Source: Leucocoprinus leucothites (taxonomy: Eukaryota > Basidiomycota > Agaricomycetes > Agaricales > Agaricaceae). From it: a stretch of 64,000 nucleotides of DNA. The notes beneath the pieces were generated by a model. The model was not told the DNA's origin. It searched no databases and saw nothing but the letters and a program-made list of their open reading frames with translations. The DNA lies in NCBI GenBank assembly GCA_013368445.1, contig JAACJO010000002.1:2294001-2358000 (forward strand), in the 5' to 3' direction. This document shows, one piece after another, positions 24,228 through 36,894 of the stretch. Position 1 is the stretch's first letter; each line of letters begins with the position of its first letter. The translations under genes and the position numbers were made by a program.

Positions 24228-25410
24228 TTATTGAGGTTCAACCATGGCCCATTGGTTACCGTAGCTATCGTCCAGGGTCCACTCCATTCGAGATGGGAAT
24301 ATGATAGTGCGGAGGGAAGGACAAGCGCGACTGTATTCTGTGCAGAGTACCCTTTCGTCGGCGGCATTTGCGTGACCGCCTTCTAATGTAGGCGAGAGAT
24401 CGAGGTAGACGAGGTTGGGGAATGCGCCGAGGACGGAGGACAGACCGACAAGGAGGCTCTGGATGCAAAGGCAAAGAATATAGTCAGCGAGGATACACGC
24501 CAAATGTTATTAATAGAATACTCACGATGCCAGAGAGAGCATAGTGTAGGGTATGACGAAGAGCGAGACGGATGCGTAAGCGTCGCAGTGTGGGGATGCA
24601 TTCGGAGACATTGCGGAGGAGAAGAGGACGGGAGGATATGGCAGAGAGGTCAAGCGAGCGTATGGGCGCCGTAGTGTGTGTCATGCGCAATAGATTTTCT
24701 CTGCTCACATCGGAGTCTTGGCCAATAAGCCAGAGATAGTGAACAGGCCGACCAGGAAGGACAGAAGCTGCAGTGGCAGCCGAACCACGAAAAGTCTGGA
24801 GAAAAGGAAGACAGTGGGGTGGAGGGGGCAGATTGAGCGAAGAATGATGGTCAGAGAGGCGGAGATGAAGCAGAGAGGGCGTGTGGGCGAGGAAGGAAGC
24901 AATGTGGGCGGTGTACGGCTGGATTCCCTTTGCATATTCAGCACCCAGGGAACAGAAGCGGAGAGCTGGGAGAGAACAGAGGAAGACAGCTCGTTCAATC
25001 GCGTGAATGTTTTCGCGAGGAAGGGATGCAAAGTTGGCAGGCCCAAGAAAAAGCTCGAGGTATTCGAGACTGGACAGTGTCCGGATGGCGAGCGAGAGCT
25101 GATCGCAGATGGGCAGCAGCAAGGGCGTAGGAGGACCACGCGTCTCCCCAGTCCACCGTATCTGGAGTCGCTTTACAGAGTCTGCAAGATGCTGCCGTTT
25201 CACCATCCCCTCACACCACGCCACAGTGCGCCGCGGCACTTGCTCGACATCATTCAGCACATCGCTGATAGCAACAATCGTATACAATAGGTACTCTGCA
25301 ACACTATTGAAGCGGCGAGAGACCCGTGCAACATCTGTCAACGCTGTGGGCTCGAGATGGGTAAAGATGGCAGCAAGGATTTCGTTGGGAAGAGAAGAGT
25401 GCGCAGGCAT
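24228..25410 (-). CDS. F-box domain protein
   Basis: Exons 25410-24526 and 24458-24228 join over a 67-bp intron to give 371 aa. The N-terminus (residues 5-45) is an F-box: LPNEILAAIFTHLEP, then VARVSRRFNSVAEYLLY. F-box proteins bind Skp1 and bring substrates to SCF ubiquitin ligases. The rest is Leu-rich with spaced repeats like SLEYLELFLGP, LRRLRIRLAL and LVYLDLSPTLEGG, consistent with degenerate leucine-rich repeats. The protein ends with an aromatic tail. Agaricomycetes have very many such F-box proteins, so the target cannot be named. The frame is unbroken and the start is an ATG. Confidence 0.82.
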
Positions 25411-25640
25411 TCTGCGTAACGACGCTGCCTCTCACATCCTCACCAACTATATCCTACGGCGAAATCCCGGTGAAAGGTGCAGGGCTTTATGTCGGAGCGG
25501 AGGATCGACGGGAGGCTTTCAAATCACTCCGCCATCATCTGGGAATTGTCTTCACTCGGTCCCAGGCAAGGTGAGAATCAGAAATCAATAAATATTATTA
25601 TACAGTATGACTACAATCAATCCCAAATAAGAAAAAACAT

Positions 25641-26152
<512 letters not shown>

Positions 26153-26236
26153 TCACCTCGTGGTGGCTGTGCAAGCTTTCCGTTTGTTGATTGAGTAGCG
26201 GTGCGGGTCAGTCACGTGCGTGTCGCGGCGCGACTG

Positions 26237-26242
26237 TATATA
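26237..26242 (+). promoter_or_regulatory. TATA box of histone H3
   Basis: TATATAGGCAC begins here, 97 bp before the H3 ATG, mirroring the H4 motif. A palindromic CACGTG site lies between the two at 26213-26218. Confidence 0.7.
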
Positions 26243-26333
26243 GGCACACGCCTCCGGAGCTCTTGCCTCCAACTCGTCTTTCACCACCACCGCCTCTACC
26301 ACACTCGTCTCATCAACACATTTCTCATAAGCA

Positions 26334-26849
<516 letters not shown>

Positions 26850-27932
26850 ATTTCTTTCTTTTCGGTTTTGCTGTGGTTGATATTCTATTGTACTTCTAGT
26901 TGTATTTATTGATTCATTTTTTTTCTTTGGGATATCACTGGTGTGAACTGTAAGGTGCTTGTGAGTGATGTAAACATAAGAATCAAGTTCGCGTCGTGGA
27001 CGCGTTTAAGTCAGGTGCTGTTTAGTCTCTTTGCTTGCCCATAAATGGTAAGATTGATCGGAGTCGTTTTCCACTTTAGGTAGTTCCGGTTGTCTTGCCC
27101 GTCCCATCAACGGATCGTAAGTTGTTGCGTCATGGATAAAAAAAAAGTTTAGCATCACGGTACTTTTTGCAAGGTTGGCGCTCGGTACCGATAGCCTTTA
27201 TACGCGCCCCCAGAAAATCCCAGGACATGTCGATGTCTAATCCACAATCTTTGACGTACTCCACGCCTTGGCGAATCAAATCGAAAGGGAAACCCTTACA
27301 AACGCCTTTCTTTCCGCCGATTATGTCTATCCCGCTCTTACTTTTGCATGTATCTCGAATCTCAAACACCCGCTCTCAGTCTGATCTTCAAAGCCCCTCT
27401 TTGGTTCATTCATGCACAAAACCCCAAGCCGCAGTCGGCCCTCAAATTCTCTTGGCTTGCAGCTTTTCCCCCACTTTTACCAGCACCTCTTGACAGCTCC
27501 TATTCGAAGGAATAGGTGTTCAGCTTGTTGTCGTCCTTGTTCAAGCTCTTTTGACTCGCTGTGCGAGTTATCTGTGTTAGCCTGGTGTGCTATTGGTGAT
27601 ACTGCTTTGTCCCCCTCGCTTTTGCTGTGCTATTGCGTTGATATCGCATCCCCAGCTATCACTTTCCTCTCTCTCGATCCGCTCCCCCGCACTCTGCTCG
27701 GCACAAGCGATCGCGGCTCGATTGTTTTCCTCTCCACTTCTTGTTCCTTCCTTTTTCGGGGGCCACATTCTCCTGTCGAGTCGGGCTTGTGTGCTAGGTC
27801 TTGTCCCTGGTACATTTAAAACATCTCATCGTGTTTAAGAACCTTTGAGGGTTATTCTCCTCTTTCTTCCCTCTTCTCTTCACCGCCCTCTCAAGTCCCG
27901 ACTTTCCAAACTCACACTAAAAACGAAGCAAA
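26850..27932. other. Intergenic region upstream of protease
   Basis: It contains the H3 3' region and a long pyrimidine-rich stretch (27370-27900) that looks like a typical fungal promoter and 5' untranslated leader. Frames here are Ser/Leu/Cys-rich artefacts of that composition. No gene supported. Confidence 0.5.
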
Positions 27933-29867
27933 ATGGTCACCACACCACGCAAAAAGAATATCGTGCTAACTGCTCTGGTAGCACTCGAAGCAGCATCTCT
28001 AACTTCTGCGACATCTTACCCCGGACCTCATCCTCACGAGATATCACCTGGAACTCCGAACGCGAAGCGTTCTATTCCTCTTGTTCGGAGGTCACCGACG
28101 CCGAAGACGAAAGAGGAGTGGGGTGAGTGGGCGCATCAGCAGAGGCAGGGATTGAGTCAGAAGTATGGTGCTGGTGGTGCTGGTGGCAAGGCTGATGAAT
28201 CGGGAACGAAGGAGAAGAGAAGTACGGGTACGAATTTGTGAGTGGCTATACTTATGTTTCGGAGGTTTGTTGAGTGCTAACGACTTGGTATTGGTAGGAT
28301 TGTTAATCAGGGAGGTGACTCGAGGTGAGTTTGCGTGTATGTGTTCGTTGTATGCAAGATGCTCATTGTATTTTGATAATAGTTATTATGGTACGGTCGC
28401 GATTGGGACACCCCCGACTTCGTTCAATGTCATCCTCGATACTGGCTCTTCGTACGTTGATATTTTCTCCTTATTCTGGATAATCTCATCTAAAACTTCC
28501 CTCCTTCTACCAGCGACCTATGGGTAGCCAGCGCAAACTGTACAACCGGGTGTACCCTCATTCCCAAATTCGACACAACCTCAAGCAGCACCTACCAAAA
28601 CCTTTCCATGCCATTCGATATCACCTACGGGTCAGGCCAAGCACAAGGTTCTCTCGGACAAGACGTTGTCCAAATGGCCGGCTTCAATGTTCCTAACCAA
28701 GTGTTCGCTACGTGCGATGCGGTTTCGCAAGGATTACTGCAACCGCCGGTATCGGGTTGATGGGGTTGGCGTTTGATACGATTGCGTCGTCCAAGGCGGT
28801 ACCGTTTTGGCAGACCTTGGCGAGTGGAGGGGCGTGGAATGAGAGTGTGATGGCGTTTCATTTGACGAGGTTTAATAATGCGTCGGATGTGCAAAGGCTG
28901 GAGCCGGGTGGGTCGTTCGACATGGGTGAGTCTCTTTTTATTTGTTCTAGAGCTGGAGATGGGTAGGCTAAAGGCGTTGAGTAGGGTTCACGAATACGAG
29001 TTTGTATACGGGTGATATTGATTATGTTGCTCTGCCGTCCGAGGGAACGTATTGGATCCTGCCGCTGAACAGTACGTTGTTATTTCACGACTTACTTGGT
29101 ATGCAACTCACCATTTATCATTTGCCAGACTTGCTCGTAAACGGCAATTCTGTTAGCATACCGTCCGGACGCGCATCCTACGCCGCCATCGATACAGGAA
29201 CGACACTCGTCGGCGGACCACAATCCGCCATCAGCTTGTTATACAACCAAATACCTGGTTCTCAGGTTGGCTCGGGTAATTTCGAGGGTTATTACATATA
29301 TCGTGCGTCTTCGAGTCTTTGTTCTCTACTGCCCGGCTATTGTGGCTCACCATTTCTACAGCTTGCGATACCAATGTGACTGTCCAGATGGGCTTTGGTA
29401 ATTCAAGTACGGCATGGACTATCAGCCCTGACGATTTTAAGTTGTCAGAGTTGGAGGAAGGTCAATGTCTCGGTGCTTTCTTCGAGCTTTCTGGTGGTGG
29501 ATCGGCACCGCCCTGGATTATCGGTGACACCTTCCTTGTTCGTTATACTCTTTCCTTACCAATCGCTCCGACCTTTTGACTGACTTGACTATCCCAGAAA
29601 AACGTTTACTCGGTTTTCCGGTACGAACCGCCATCAGTCGGGTTTGCTGAGCTGTCGAGTACAGCGAATACTCTGAGTGGTGCGAGTGAGGCGGTTCCAA
29701 CACCCACGTTGGCGTCTACTGCTGCCACAGTGTCGGCGAGTTCAACACCTTCGTTTGTGGCGGGAGATACTTCGAGTGCTTGTAGTTTAAGGCAGCATTC
29801 GAGGCTGTGGGCATTGGTGGTTTCCGTTGTGGCGGCGGTTGTAGGGATGCTGCTTACTGTACAGTAA
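27933..29867 (+). CDS. Pepsin-family (A1) aspartic protease, probably GPI-anchored; one frame break
   Basis: Exons 27933-28237, 28298-28324, 28383-28451, 28514-28925, 28985-29071, 29129-29302, 29362-29537 and 29598-29867; 506 aa if one missing base is allowed. The N-terminus carries a hydrophobic signal (IVLTALVALEAASL) and a basic propeptide. The two catalytic Asp motifs are ILDTGSSDLWVAS and AAIDTGTTLVGG; the flap YGSGQAQGSLGQD, the segment GLMGLAFDTIAS and the late motif WIIGDTFL are also present. The C-terminus is Ser/Thr-rich and ends in a hydrophobic stretch, as in yapsin-like GPI-anchored enzymes. In exon 4 the frame breaks at 28754-28758: one reading ends at a stop right where the conserved SGLMGLAF begins in another frame. 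Exon phases agree only if one base is added. Confidence 0.85.
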
Positions 29868-29929
29868 TTAACTTAAAAGTGGAAGTTGGATGAATTAAAT
29901 TAATCGGGCGTTTTCAAAGGGCTCATTGT

Positions 29930-30628
29930 TCATTGTCTTGTGAAGTTATCATGCTTCATCAGTTCTTGATACAATTTTAAATCTCGTGGTTGTAATGTGA
30001 TCCTCTTCCCATGGTAGGTCAAACAGTGGGAGACCCTGAAAATATGTACCATGTATGCTTCTGTGGCAGCACGCAGAGCCACAATCGCGTTTGGAGCGAT
30101 ACGAGGTGTGTCCTAATACAGTGATGAGCTAAATATGTGAGCTATTTGTGCGTACTTACCATATAATCGCCCAGGATTTCCCGAACCAGTCTCTCGAACG
30201 GTTCCAAAGGAATGGCGGGATCAGTCGTAGACTGGAAGTGGCGAACCTCGTGTTGAGCCACAGCGCCTCTCTTGACAGGTTTCGGACCTTTCAGTGGAGG
30301 TGCAGTATATGTCACTCTATTCCTGTTCTTACGCTTTGGCAGCTTGGGGATATACGTCTTCCCGCCGAGTTGGCCGCCTGCTGCTGGGCCGGTGTAATTG
30401 AAGAGGTGCGCAGGGGTCTTCTGGGAGACTGTTGGGTGTGCGAGGTGGACGAAGGTGCCATCGGCCCTCATGACGCCTTTCCCGGCGAGACGAACTCGTG
30501 GAACTGTAGATGATGAAGCTGAAGCTGAAGGTTGGGCTGATCATCGAGTGTGCTCATGTAAGTTTATTACTTGATAGGAGTAAATACGGTGTTTGTGGTG
30601 ACTCACGAGTGCGCTTGGTGCGGGCCAT
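29930..30628 (-). CDS. Divergent H3-fold protein, CENP-A/CenH3 candidate
   Basis: Exons 30628-30607, 30536-30160 and 30112-29930 give 193 aa. Residues 1-95 are a basic, disordered tail that begins MARTKRT. The rest follows the H3 histone fold: EVRHFQSTTD (N helix), PFERLVREILGDYM (alpha 1), APNAIVALRAATEAYMVHIF (alpha 2), then HGKRITLQPRDLKLYQELM. Canonical H3 has KSTELLIRK where this has STTDPAIPL. CENP-A proteins elsewhere have TTD or STD at that place, diverged loops and a long variable tail, so the centromeric variant is the best guess. Against it, loop 1 is not longer than in H3. It lies 3.1 kb from the canonical H3 gene and ends 62 bp from the protease. A different replication-independent H3 variant is the main alternative. 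Confidence 0.68.
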
Positions 30629-31277
30629 TATGTGCGATTACGAAGGATGGTTGACTTGAAGGAAATAACTTGGAAGGTGGATCTTGTGTTTGAAAACTCC
30701 GAGCCGCAAAACGCCCTTTTTAAAAATATTCGAGTACATAGATTAAGTATCAGAGAATTATTGCGCAGGTGTTCATATAGAAGGTTGATAATTTTATAGG
30801 CTTCTTCGAGTGATCCCCGTTGAGCTTATTCGACGCCGGGACTTGCGATTGTAGATGGAGATAAGTAAAAGCAGCGTCATCCTCACTTAAAGACCATGAC
30901 TTGTAGTAATATCATAATAGCAGAACATGGGCGGTTTCTTTGAGGCGAGAAAATTCGAGTTTCCCAGACTTTGAACGAGAATTAAGAGTTCGACCATGAC
31001 TTTTTGCAAGAAAATAAAAATATGTGGATGATTACAGAGGGTTTGATCGAGGGCTTGGCTTGAGCTTGATCGGAGAAGTTGACACCCAAATAGGAAGTTT
31101 CCTACTTCACACTCATCATCATGTTGCCGGAAATGACTTTCCTCCACACGCACTCAAACCGGGGGTTCGCTGTTGGCTGATCGGGTTTACCGTCCCAAGG
31201 AGAATATTAATCCACACGCAACGCTACATATATCTCGTCTCAACGAAGGACATTTTCACAGAAATACGACTTCCATC

Positions 31278-33075
31278 ATGGTTTCAGTTACTACGCTTTC
31301 ACCAGAGATAAAGGGCGACGTCGTCACTCCAGGTCACCCAGACTATGCCAATTCTCTTCATCGCTGGGCGATAAACTCTGAGAAGAACGCGGCAGTTGTC
31401 GTATTTGCGAAAGACGCGGCCGATGTCTCGAAGGCGATCCTCTTTGCCAAAGAGAACAGTCTTCCAATCGCAATTCGGTGTGGTGGTCACAATCCTTCGG
31501 AGCCTCTTCTGTTGAAGGTGGTCTTGTCATTGATTTATCTCGTCATCTGAATGGTGTACGCGTCGATCCTGGAAAGAAGCTTGCGTATATAGGCGGAGGC
31601 GCTCTATGGGAAACTGTAGACAAGGAAGCGATCAAGCATGGTCTTGCGACAGTGGGAGGAACTGTAAACCATGTGCGTATCCCTTGAACCATGCCTTAGA
31701 TTGCAGTCTAATTAGTTTCATTGGTACAGACAGGGGTTGGCGGGTCGGTATTGACGATATCTCAGGATTTCTTTTCAGACTAATTCTCTATGTTCAGGCT
31801 CATTCTCGGAGGTGGCTTCGGCTGGCTGAGTGGAGAATATGGTCTGGCCATTGACAACCTCGTTCAGGTAGGCACCACATACTCCATACAACAGTGATCA
31901 TCAAGCTCACTTGGTTCTTCAGGTAACCCTCGTCAGTGCTAATGGCTCTGTACACGTAGCGAACGAGACTGAGAACTCGGATCTGTTCTTTGGCGTACGA
32001 GGAGGAGGTTGTAACTTTGGTGTCGTCACCGAGTTTGTCCTTGCCCTTCATCCCCAGCGAAGTACAGTATTCGCGGGCCCGTTATATTTCCCGGTAGCTT
32101 CTTGGAGAAAATTATAGACTTCGCAAAAGACTGGTATGCTAACATAGGCGAAAAGGAAGCGATGTTGATGATAACAGCTGCCGAACCCAACGGCACGGTG
32201 AGTAAGATGCGGGCTTTCTCAGACTATACCACTGACATGGGGTGACAATTTCGAGTCTATGGTTGTATGCAACGTTTTCTACAACGGCAGCGAAGAGGAG
32301 GGGAGGGCCAAGTACAAGAAGCTTTATGACCTTAGTCAGTGTCACAGCCCACATGGAACAAAGGATTTTCGCTCACGGTATTCAAAGAACCACTGGCAGA
32401 CATGGCGAAAGAGATACCTTATGAGGTTCTAAACAGCCTTCAGGTGCGTCATCCACAGTTAAATCTCTCTGAGCCTCATCTCAAGCCGATAATATCCGAC
32501 CTCAGAACCCTATGGTCCCTCACCGCGACGGCATATACTGGAAAGGCATTGCACACAACGGTCCCGCCTCGAGCCCATTGCCAAAGCTCATGAGAAGGTC
32601 ATCGAAATTGTCAAAGGTGGCAAGTTCATAGCAAATGCAATTTACGAGTGGATACCTCTCAAGAAGATTAATTCTGTACCTGCGAACAAAACCGCTTATC
32701 GACGGATTCCTACCCCGAACTGTTTGATCAATATTGGGTGGCCGGGAGGCACACATTCAGCTGAGAAGGTTGACGAAGCTCGTCCCTTAGCTCGTCAGAT
32801 TGCTGTATGCGTGGCAGGCGGAGAGTCCAAGTTGAAGGATGTGAAGAGTCAAGGGTATACGAATTATGGTGCGTGAATCTCAATGATGGGCGTGTTTTAT
32901 TGCTGATTAGAGGATGGGTTGATTAGATCCGGAAGGTGTTCTGGGGGATAAGGATGAAGTGAAGGATAAGGCGGCACTTGCGTTTGGAGACAATTATCCT
33001 CTGCTTCAGAAGATCAAGAAGAAGTATGATCCCGAGAATGTATTCAACCGTTGGTTCGCAATTACGCCTGCGTGA
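31278..33075 (+). pseudogene. Berberine-bridge-type FAD oxidoreductase with three frame breaks
   Basis: Exons 31278-31672, 31730-31743, 31798-31867, 31923-32197, 32256-32334, 32388-32443, 32506-32868 and 32927-33075. They make a 467-aa protein of the expected size only if one base is added at each of three places: near 31498, 32098-32103 and 32566. Recognisable parts: RCGGHNPS then GASSVEGG (FAD-binding PCMH motif), GGGFGWLSGEYGLAIDNL, FFGVRGGGCNFGVVTEF, and the BBE domain end YDPENVFNRWF. Such enzymes oxidise alcohols, sugars or alkaloid-like substrates with covalent FAD, are often secreted and often sit in metabolite clusters; no cluster is seen here and no signal peptide is obvious. Three breaks in one gene suggest decay, but every break is a missing base, as in ARG1, so sequence error is possible. 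Its last exon is copied at 36895. Confidence 0.8.
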
Positions 33076-34134
33076 ATTTTGTGTTGTTTTACGTAGGGTG
33101 AATGTATACATGGTTGAGCAATGATACCTATCAAACACTGCCTCTTGTCAAAGTTTGGCTAGCTTCTTGTGACTTTCTTTCCGAGTGTGTAGGGCAGTAT
33201 AATTTGATTAAAAAAACTTAGGCAACCACACACAAGGTGTTGAGAAAGGGAATTGGCGGTAACAAACAACCGATTTCCTTGTGAGGCCGCAGGAGAACGT
33301 GGACAGGTCACCTCAAACCGCTCGACTCGGTGTGGCTGCCAAGTTTATGCTATTGATAGATAGATACTAGGATCAGTAGCTAATGCTAGTATGGATGGAA
33401 GGAGTCAGAGGTTGCAACGTCATAGTGCAGTCGAAAGCAGAAGAATATAATCACGTAGATACTAGATGAGGAGGCCCGGCAATGGCGCACACAACCTAGT
33501 CTGTGACGCGTCGCTTGAGTTACGGGAAATCGTACTCACCTCGTTCCTCGACAAGTCCTCCACTAAGGTTCCAGGTTGATGTAAGTTCCTCTGAATCCCC
33601 CTGCATCTACGCAGTTACTCATGAAAGGGTTATGTCATAGACTAGGCTCGCCGTAAACCATGCGGTCAAGTACGCCAATATATGATACAAATGAATTAGT
33701 CCGAGGCAATTCAAAGGGGTACTCCGAGCATTAGAGGTACAAACACGGAAGCTCCTAAGCCTGATACATGTGCTGCGCCTCGGAGACGAGAGGATTGCTC
33801 TACTCAACTCGACAACGACATGACACGGGATATCTACAAGTGGCAATATCTGCCCCAACTCTCGACGTTCAACGATCAGAGCGAAATAGTGCATCACGGC
33901 ACAAATAGTATGCAGGATAACACCAGATGCTTCATCGAAGACGTTCCAACTTTCAATCCTAACAGAGGCGAGAACCCAACCAGAAGTATCAGGCATGAAA
34001 TTGGTAGAGACAATTGCTAGAGCAATCATGGCTGCGAGCGCGAACGCGGTCGATAAGTATTGAGCCGAATATGCGCGAACGGAGGCATGGTCTAAAGATT
34101 GGTCAGGGAAAATTGGGACGTTTTATTGAGTCAG

Positions 34135-35658
34135 TTAACGCACTTTAATTCCGCTACCAACTAATCGTGGCGTGAATCCAGAGGTGTTGCATGAGTGTGA
34201 ATCCTGGGTGCTTCCACTGAGCCCCGGTGGCCGTTGAATGGCGCTCGACATTCCACCTAACTCAACCGACTTCCCAAAGGACGGTTCTATATCATCAAGT
34301 GTTTTCCGGAATTTTCGACGTGCGTTCAAGCTGTATGATGGAATAACCATTAGATAGTTAAAGAGGGACGGATATCTTAATGGTAACTGACTTCATGAGG
34401 ACGGCATTGGCATAAGTTACTCCAGACGAAAACTGTAAACCCTGGACGGGATTAGCAAATATTGCGTGACATACTACGAGCCCCTTACCATGTAAACGAA
34501 GGTTCGGGGATTGATAATGAACTGGAAATCGAAGTGAGATGAGTTCAACTGGGTGTGCATAAGGAGTGCATACCCCAATTAAGCATGCCACGGTGAGAAG
34601 GCTGGATCCCAGGTTAAGAATCTTGTTTTGTGAGACAAGTAAGCAGCTTCTCACCTTGTGAAGGCACTAGTAGCAACCGTGTAGCGGATGATTTGGGCGA
34701 CAAGCGTACCCGTGACTCTGGCGTTAAGAATCGCTTGATGATGAGCTAAAATCCCGTACCAACACACCGGCGAACTGCTCACCTCATATGGCGAGTTTCC
34801 TTGCTTCGCTTGCGCACGTAATAGCACAAGAGAATGGCAATTAGAATGTCGGCTTTATGTTTGAAGATCGTTACACTCCGCGATTTGCACATGAGTAGGA
34901 TCCAACCACTTACTAACAGCCCCAACAATCATCATCGCTTTCATGCCCAGTGGAAATATCCGCTCAAACAGATCAAATATCGCCGTTGCAGAAAAGAGGC
35001 CAAAAGTGCCCAGGCTACATACAACGACTGGTCCAACGATCCAGAGGTTTCTTTCACTGAAAACCCATATCCTAAAAGCCTCATTAATATGGTTGAAGCC
35101 CACAAGATCAGGAAGCACTTGCCGATATAAGAGAAACAGTTGAGCAAATAGGGTTAAAAGGCCGATTAGGAACATATGGATACCAAGTGGTAATATCATG
35201 TGGAAAATCTCCGAGTAGTCACCCCAAGTGGTGATCAGGTGGTAATAGACTAAGTATATGATCATCGTAAGGTCAACCAAGTCGAGTATCCTATTAAAAG
35301 TGGTGTGAATGTTCTGTGTTGTTCATGACAACGCAAGGACGGTACAGACCATATCATAGCGACGAATATTTTAGTTACTCGGGGGTCCTTTGGAAAATCT
35401 TGATAGTATTGATATACTTGGACAGTAAGAACGCCATGAAAGCTGTGGGCTTATTTTCGTAAAAGCTCTTCTGCATGATAAATTCAACTAACAACGCCGT
35501 GAATAATGCTGAATTCAGGGAATGATGAGCAATCTACATCGAGTAGTCGGATACAACCTTTTACCTCCTATAAGCAATGGTCCGTACGTTGTCGAAATGT
35601 TGTGAGTATGAAAGTGTGGTGAAGGTGAGTGTGGCGAAGCCGAGTGTGGCGAAGCCAT
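34135..35658 (-). CDS. DUF6534-type multi-pass membrane protein, copy A
   Basis: Early exons are 35658-35565, 35508-35493 (16 nt), 35442-35350, 35290-35123 and from 35071. They encode STTYGPLLIGG, FFHGVLTVQVYQYYQDFPKDP, VAMIWILDLVDLTMIIYLVYYHLI, then hydrophobic helices and RIWVFSERNLWIVGPVVVC. This is the order known for fungal DUF6534 (seven-helix) proteins. The later part has KADILIAILLCYYVRKR, and the end FVYMGLQFSSGVTYANAVLM, LNARRKFRK matches the last helix and LNAR signature. Function is unknown; the family is large in Agaricomycetes. The fourth intron has a GC donor (gcaagt at 35122). Middle exons between 34300 and 34900 are not fully solved, so I cannot exclude a break. Confidence 0.62.
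35600..35658. repeat. 15-bp repeats in the start of DUF6534 copy A
   Basis: A unit like gtgtggcgaagccga is present about three times. On the minus strand it encodes repeated Ser-Ala-Ser-Pro-His after the initiator Met. Copy B at 39254 has a single PPH in this place. Confidence 0.7.
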
Positions 35659-35929
35659 GAGTGACGGGGAGAGATGAGCTAGCAAGTGGCTTCCAGTGTA
35701 GGGGTATATACTGTCATTTTCTCGTTCCCGATGAATTCAAGCCTAAGGGTCAATATTAGCCCAAGCACGCACGTCCTGTCATATGCCGGTATTTTATCCC
35801 AGGCCAAGTCTCAAAGTGGAAGAGGATTGACTCCAATAAACGCAGAGTTTTGTTCGCCAATACCCGTGCCCGGGTATGCCGCCAATGCAAGTGGGGGGCG
35901 GCGTTCAAAGTTCACACCTTGGTGACAGC

Positions 35930-36720
35930 CCACCTGATTTGCGGCAGAGTATTTAAGTAGAGAATCATCCCGCCTGTTGCAATTCTGCGATGAAGTTTCC
36001 GATCAGGGTCGATAACTGTATGGTAAATCTTTCCCTGCTTTATATAACCAAATACGCTTAGTACTTACTACTTGCACCTCGCCTGTAGCCATCTCCTTTG
36101 AGTTTACAGAGAGAACGATTACCTGATGGTCTTTGGGTGTGATTGGTCGTACAACATTCTCCGCGGCTTTGTTGATGGAGGGCATAATCAACTGACCTGT
36201 GTGGACAGGGATGAAATGAGTAGTCATGATCTTCTGTAACCATGAACGTGAGACGGTAGTACATAGGACTTATGTTTGTCAGATCTCCAAAATAGATATG
36301 GTGGCGGTATGCCGTTGCAGGGGCTCCGAGTCTTGGTAAACCTCTCCCTTGTTGTGTGGTTTTCGAGCTCGGGTACAGAGGCAGATGAGGGCTCGGCATC
36401 AAGTAGTAAATCATTGCGGATATCATACCACGTCAATTTTTAAAATCTTAGGCCTTCGAGGGGGAAGGATAAACTTGAGGCCGACGCAGGAGCGCTTGGA
36501 TATCCAATTGAATTCGAGATAACCGGGATTCCTTACAGCAGTCGCAAATCCCGCAGATGTCCTATCGGAGCTGATGCGATGCGATGCGTTGAAGTGTTCA
36601 AGGCTCTGGGCATTACAGGGGGTTCAATTGCAGCGGAAGACAGGTGTCGTACAGTTGAGGGACTTCAGTGGTAGAGGACCCCGGTAGGAGGTCTAAATGA
36701 GGAAATCTTGATCTTGAAAA
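35930..36720 (-). other. Unassigned conserved block of unit A
   Basis: This sequence is kept in both duplicate units (other copy 39560-40530). On the minus strand it has short frames with conserved words such as PPYLF and DKHKSYVLP, plus several plausible donors and acceptors, but I cannot assemble one continuous protein and recognise no family. It may be a decayed gene that faced the DUF6534 gene. Confidence 0.35.
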
Positions 36721-36894
36721 ATGTGACCACGGAGAAAGTAATGAGTTTTCCACTTTCCTCACGATCAAAAAAAGCGCTCACATAGAAAGACGTGCCTAGT
36801 GGCTGCCCCGTGCACCTTGTCCTTCTCAGGCCTTATAATTTACTTACAGCGGGCTTTTATAATGTGAGTTATCCTGTTCGGGTGGGTTGATTAG

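Larger units (their letters stand above)
32905..36878. repeat. Tandem duplication, unit A
   Basis: This segment is repeated in the same orientation at 36879-40675. Matching landmarks: the oxidase last exon (32927 and 36895), the block with acaaacacggaagctcc (about 33740 and 37410), the block ending gtagcggatgatttgggcga (about 34690 and 38300), the DUF6534 gene, and the block around ggttttcgagctcgggt. The end of unit A abuts the start of unit B near 36878/36879. By eye the copies differ at roughly one base in seven to ten, with many small indels, so the event is old. Confidence 0.85.

Noticed and set aside
32198..32255. A further frame break in the oxidase after EPNGT
   Set aside because: A normal 58-bp intron (gtgagt ... 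tttcgag) with a ctgac branch explains the change of frame.
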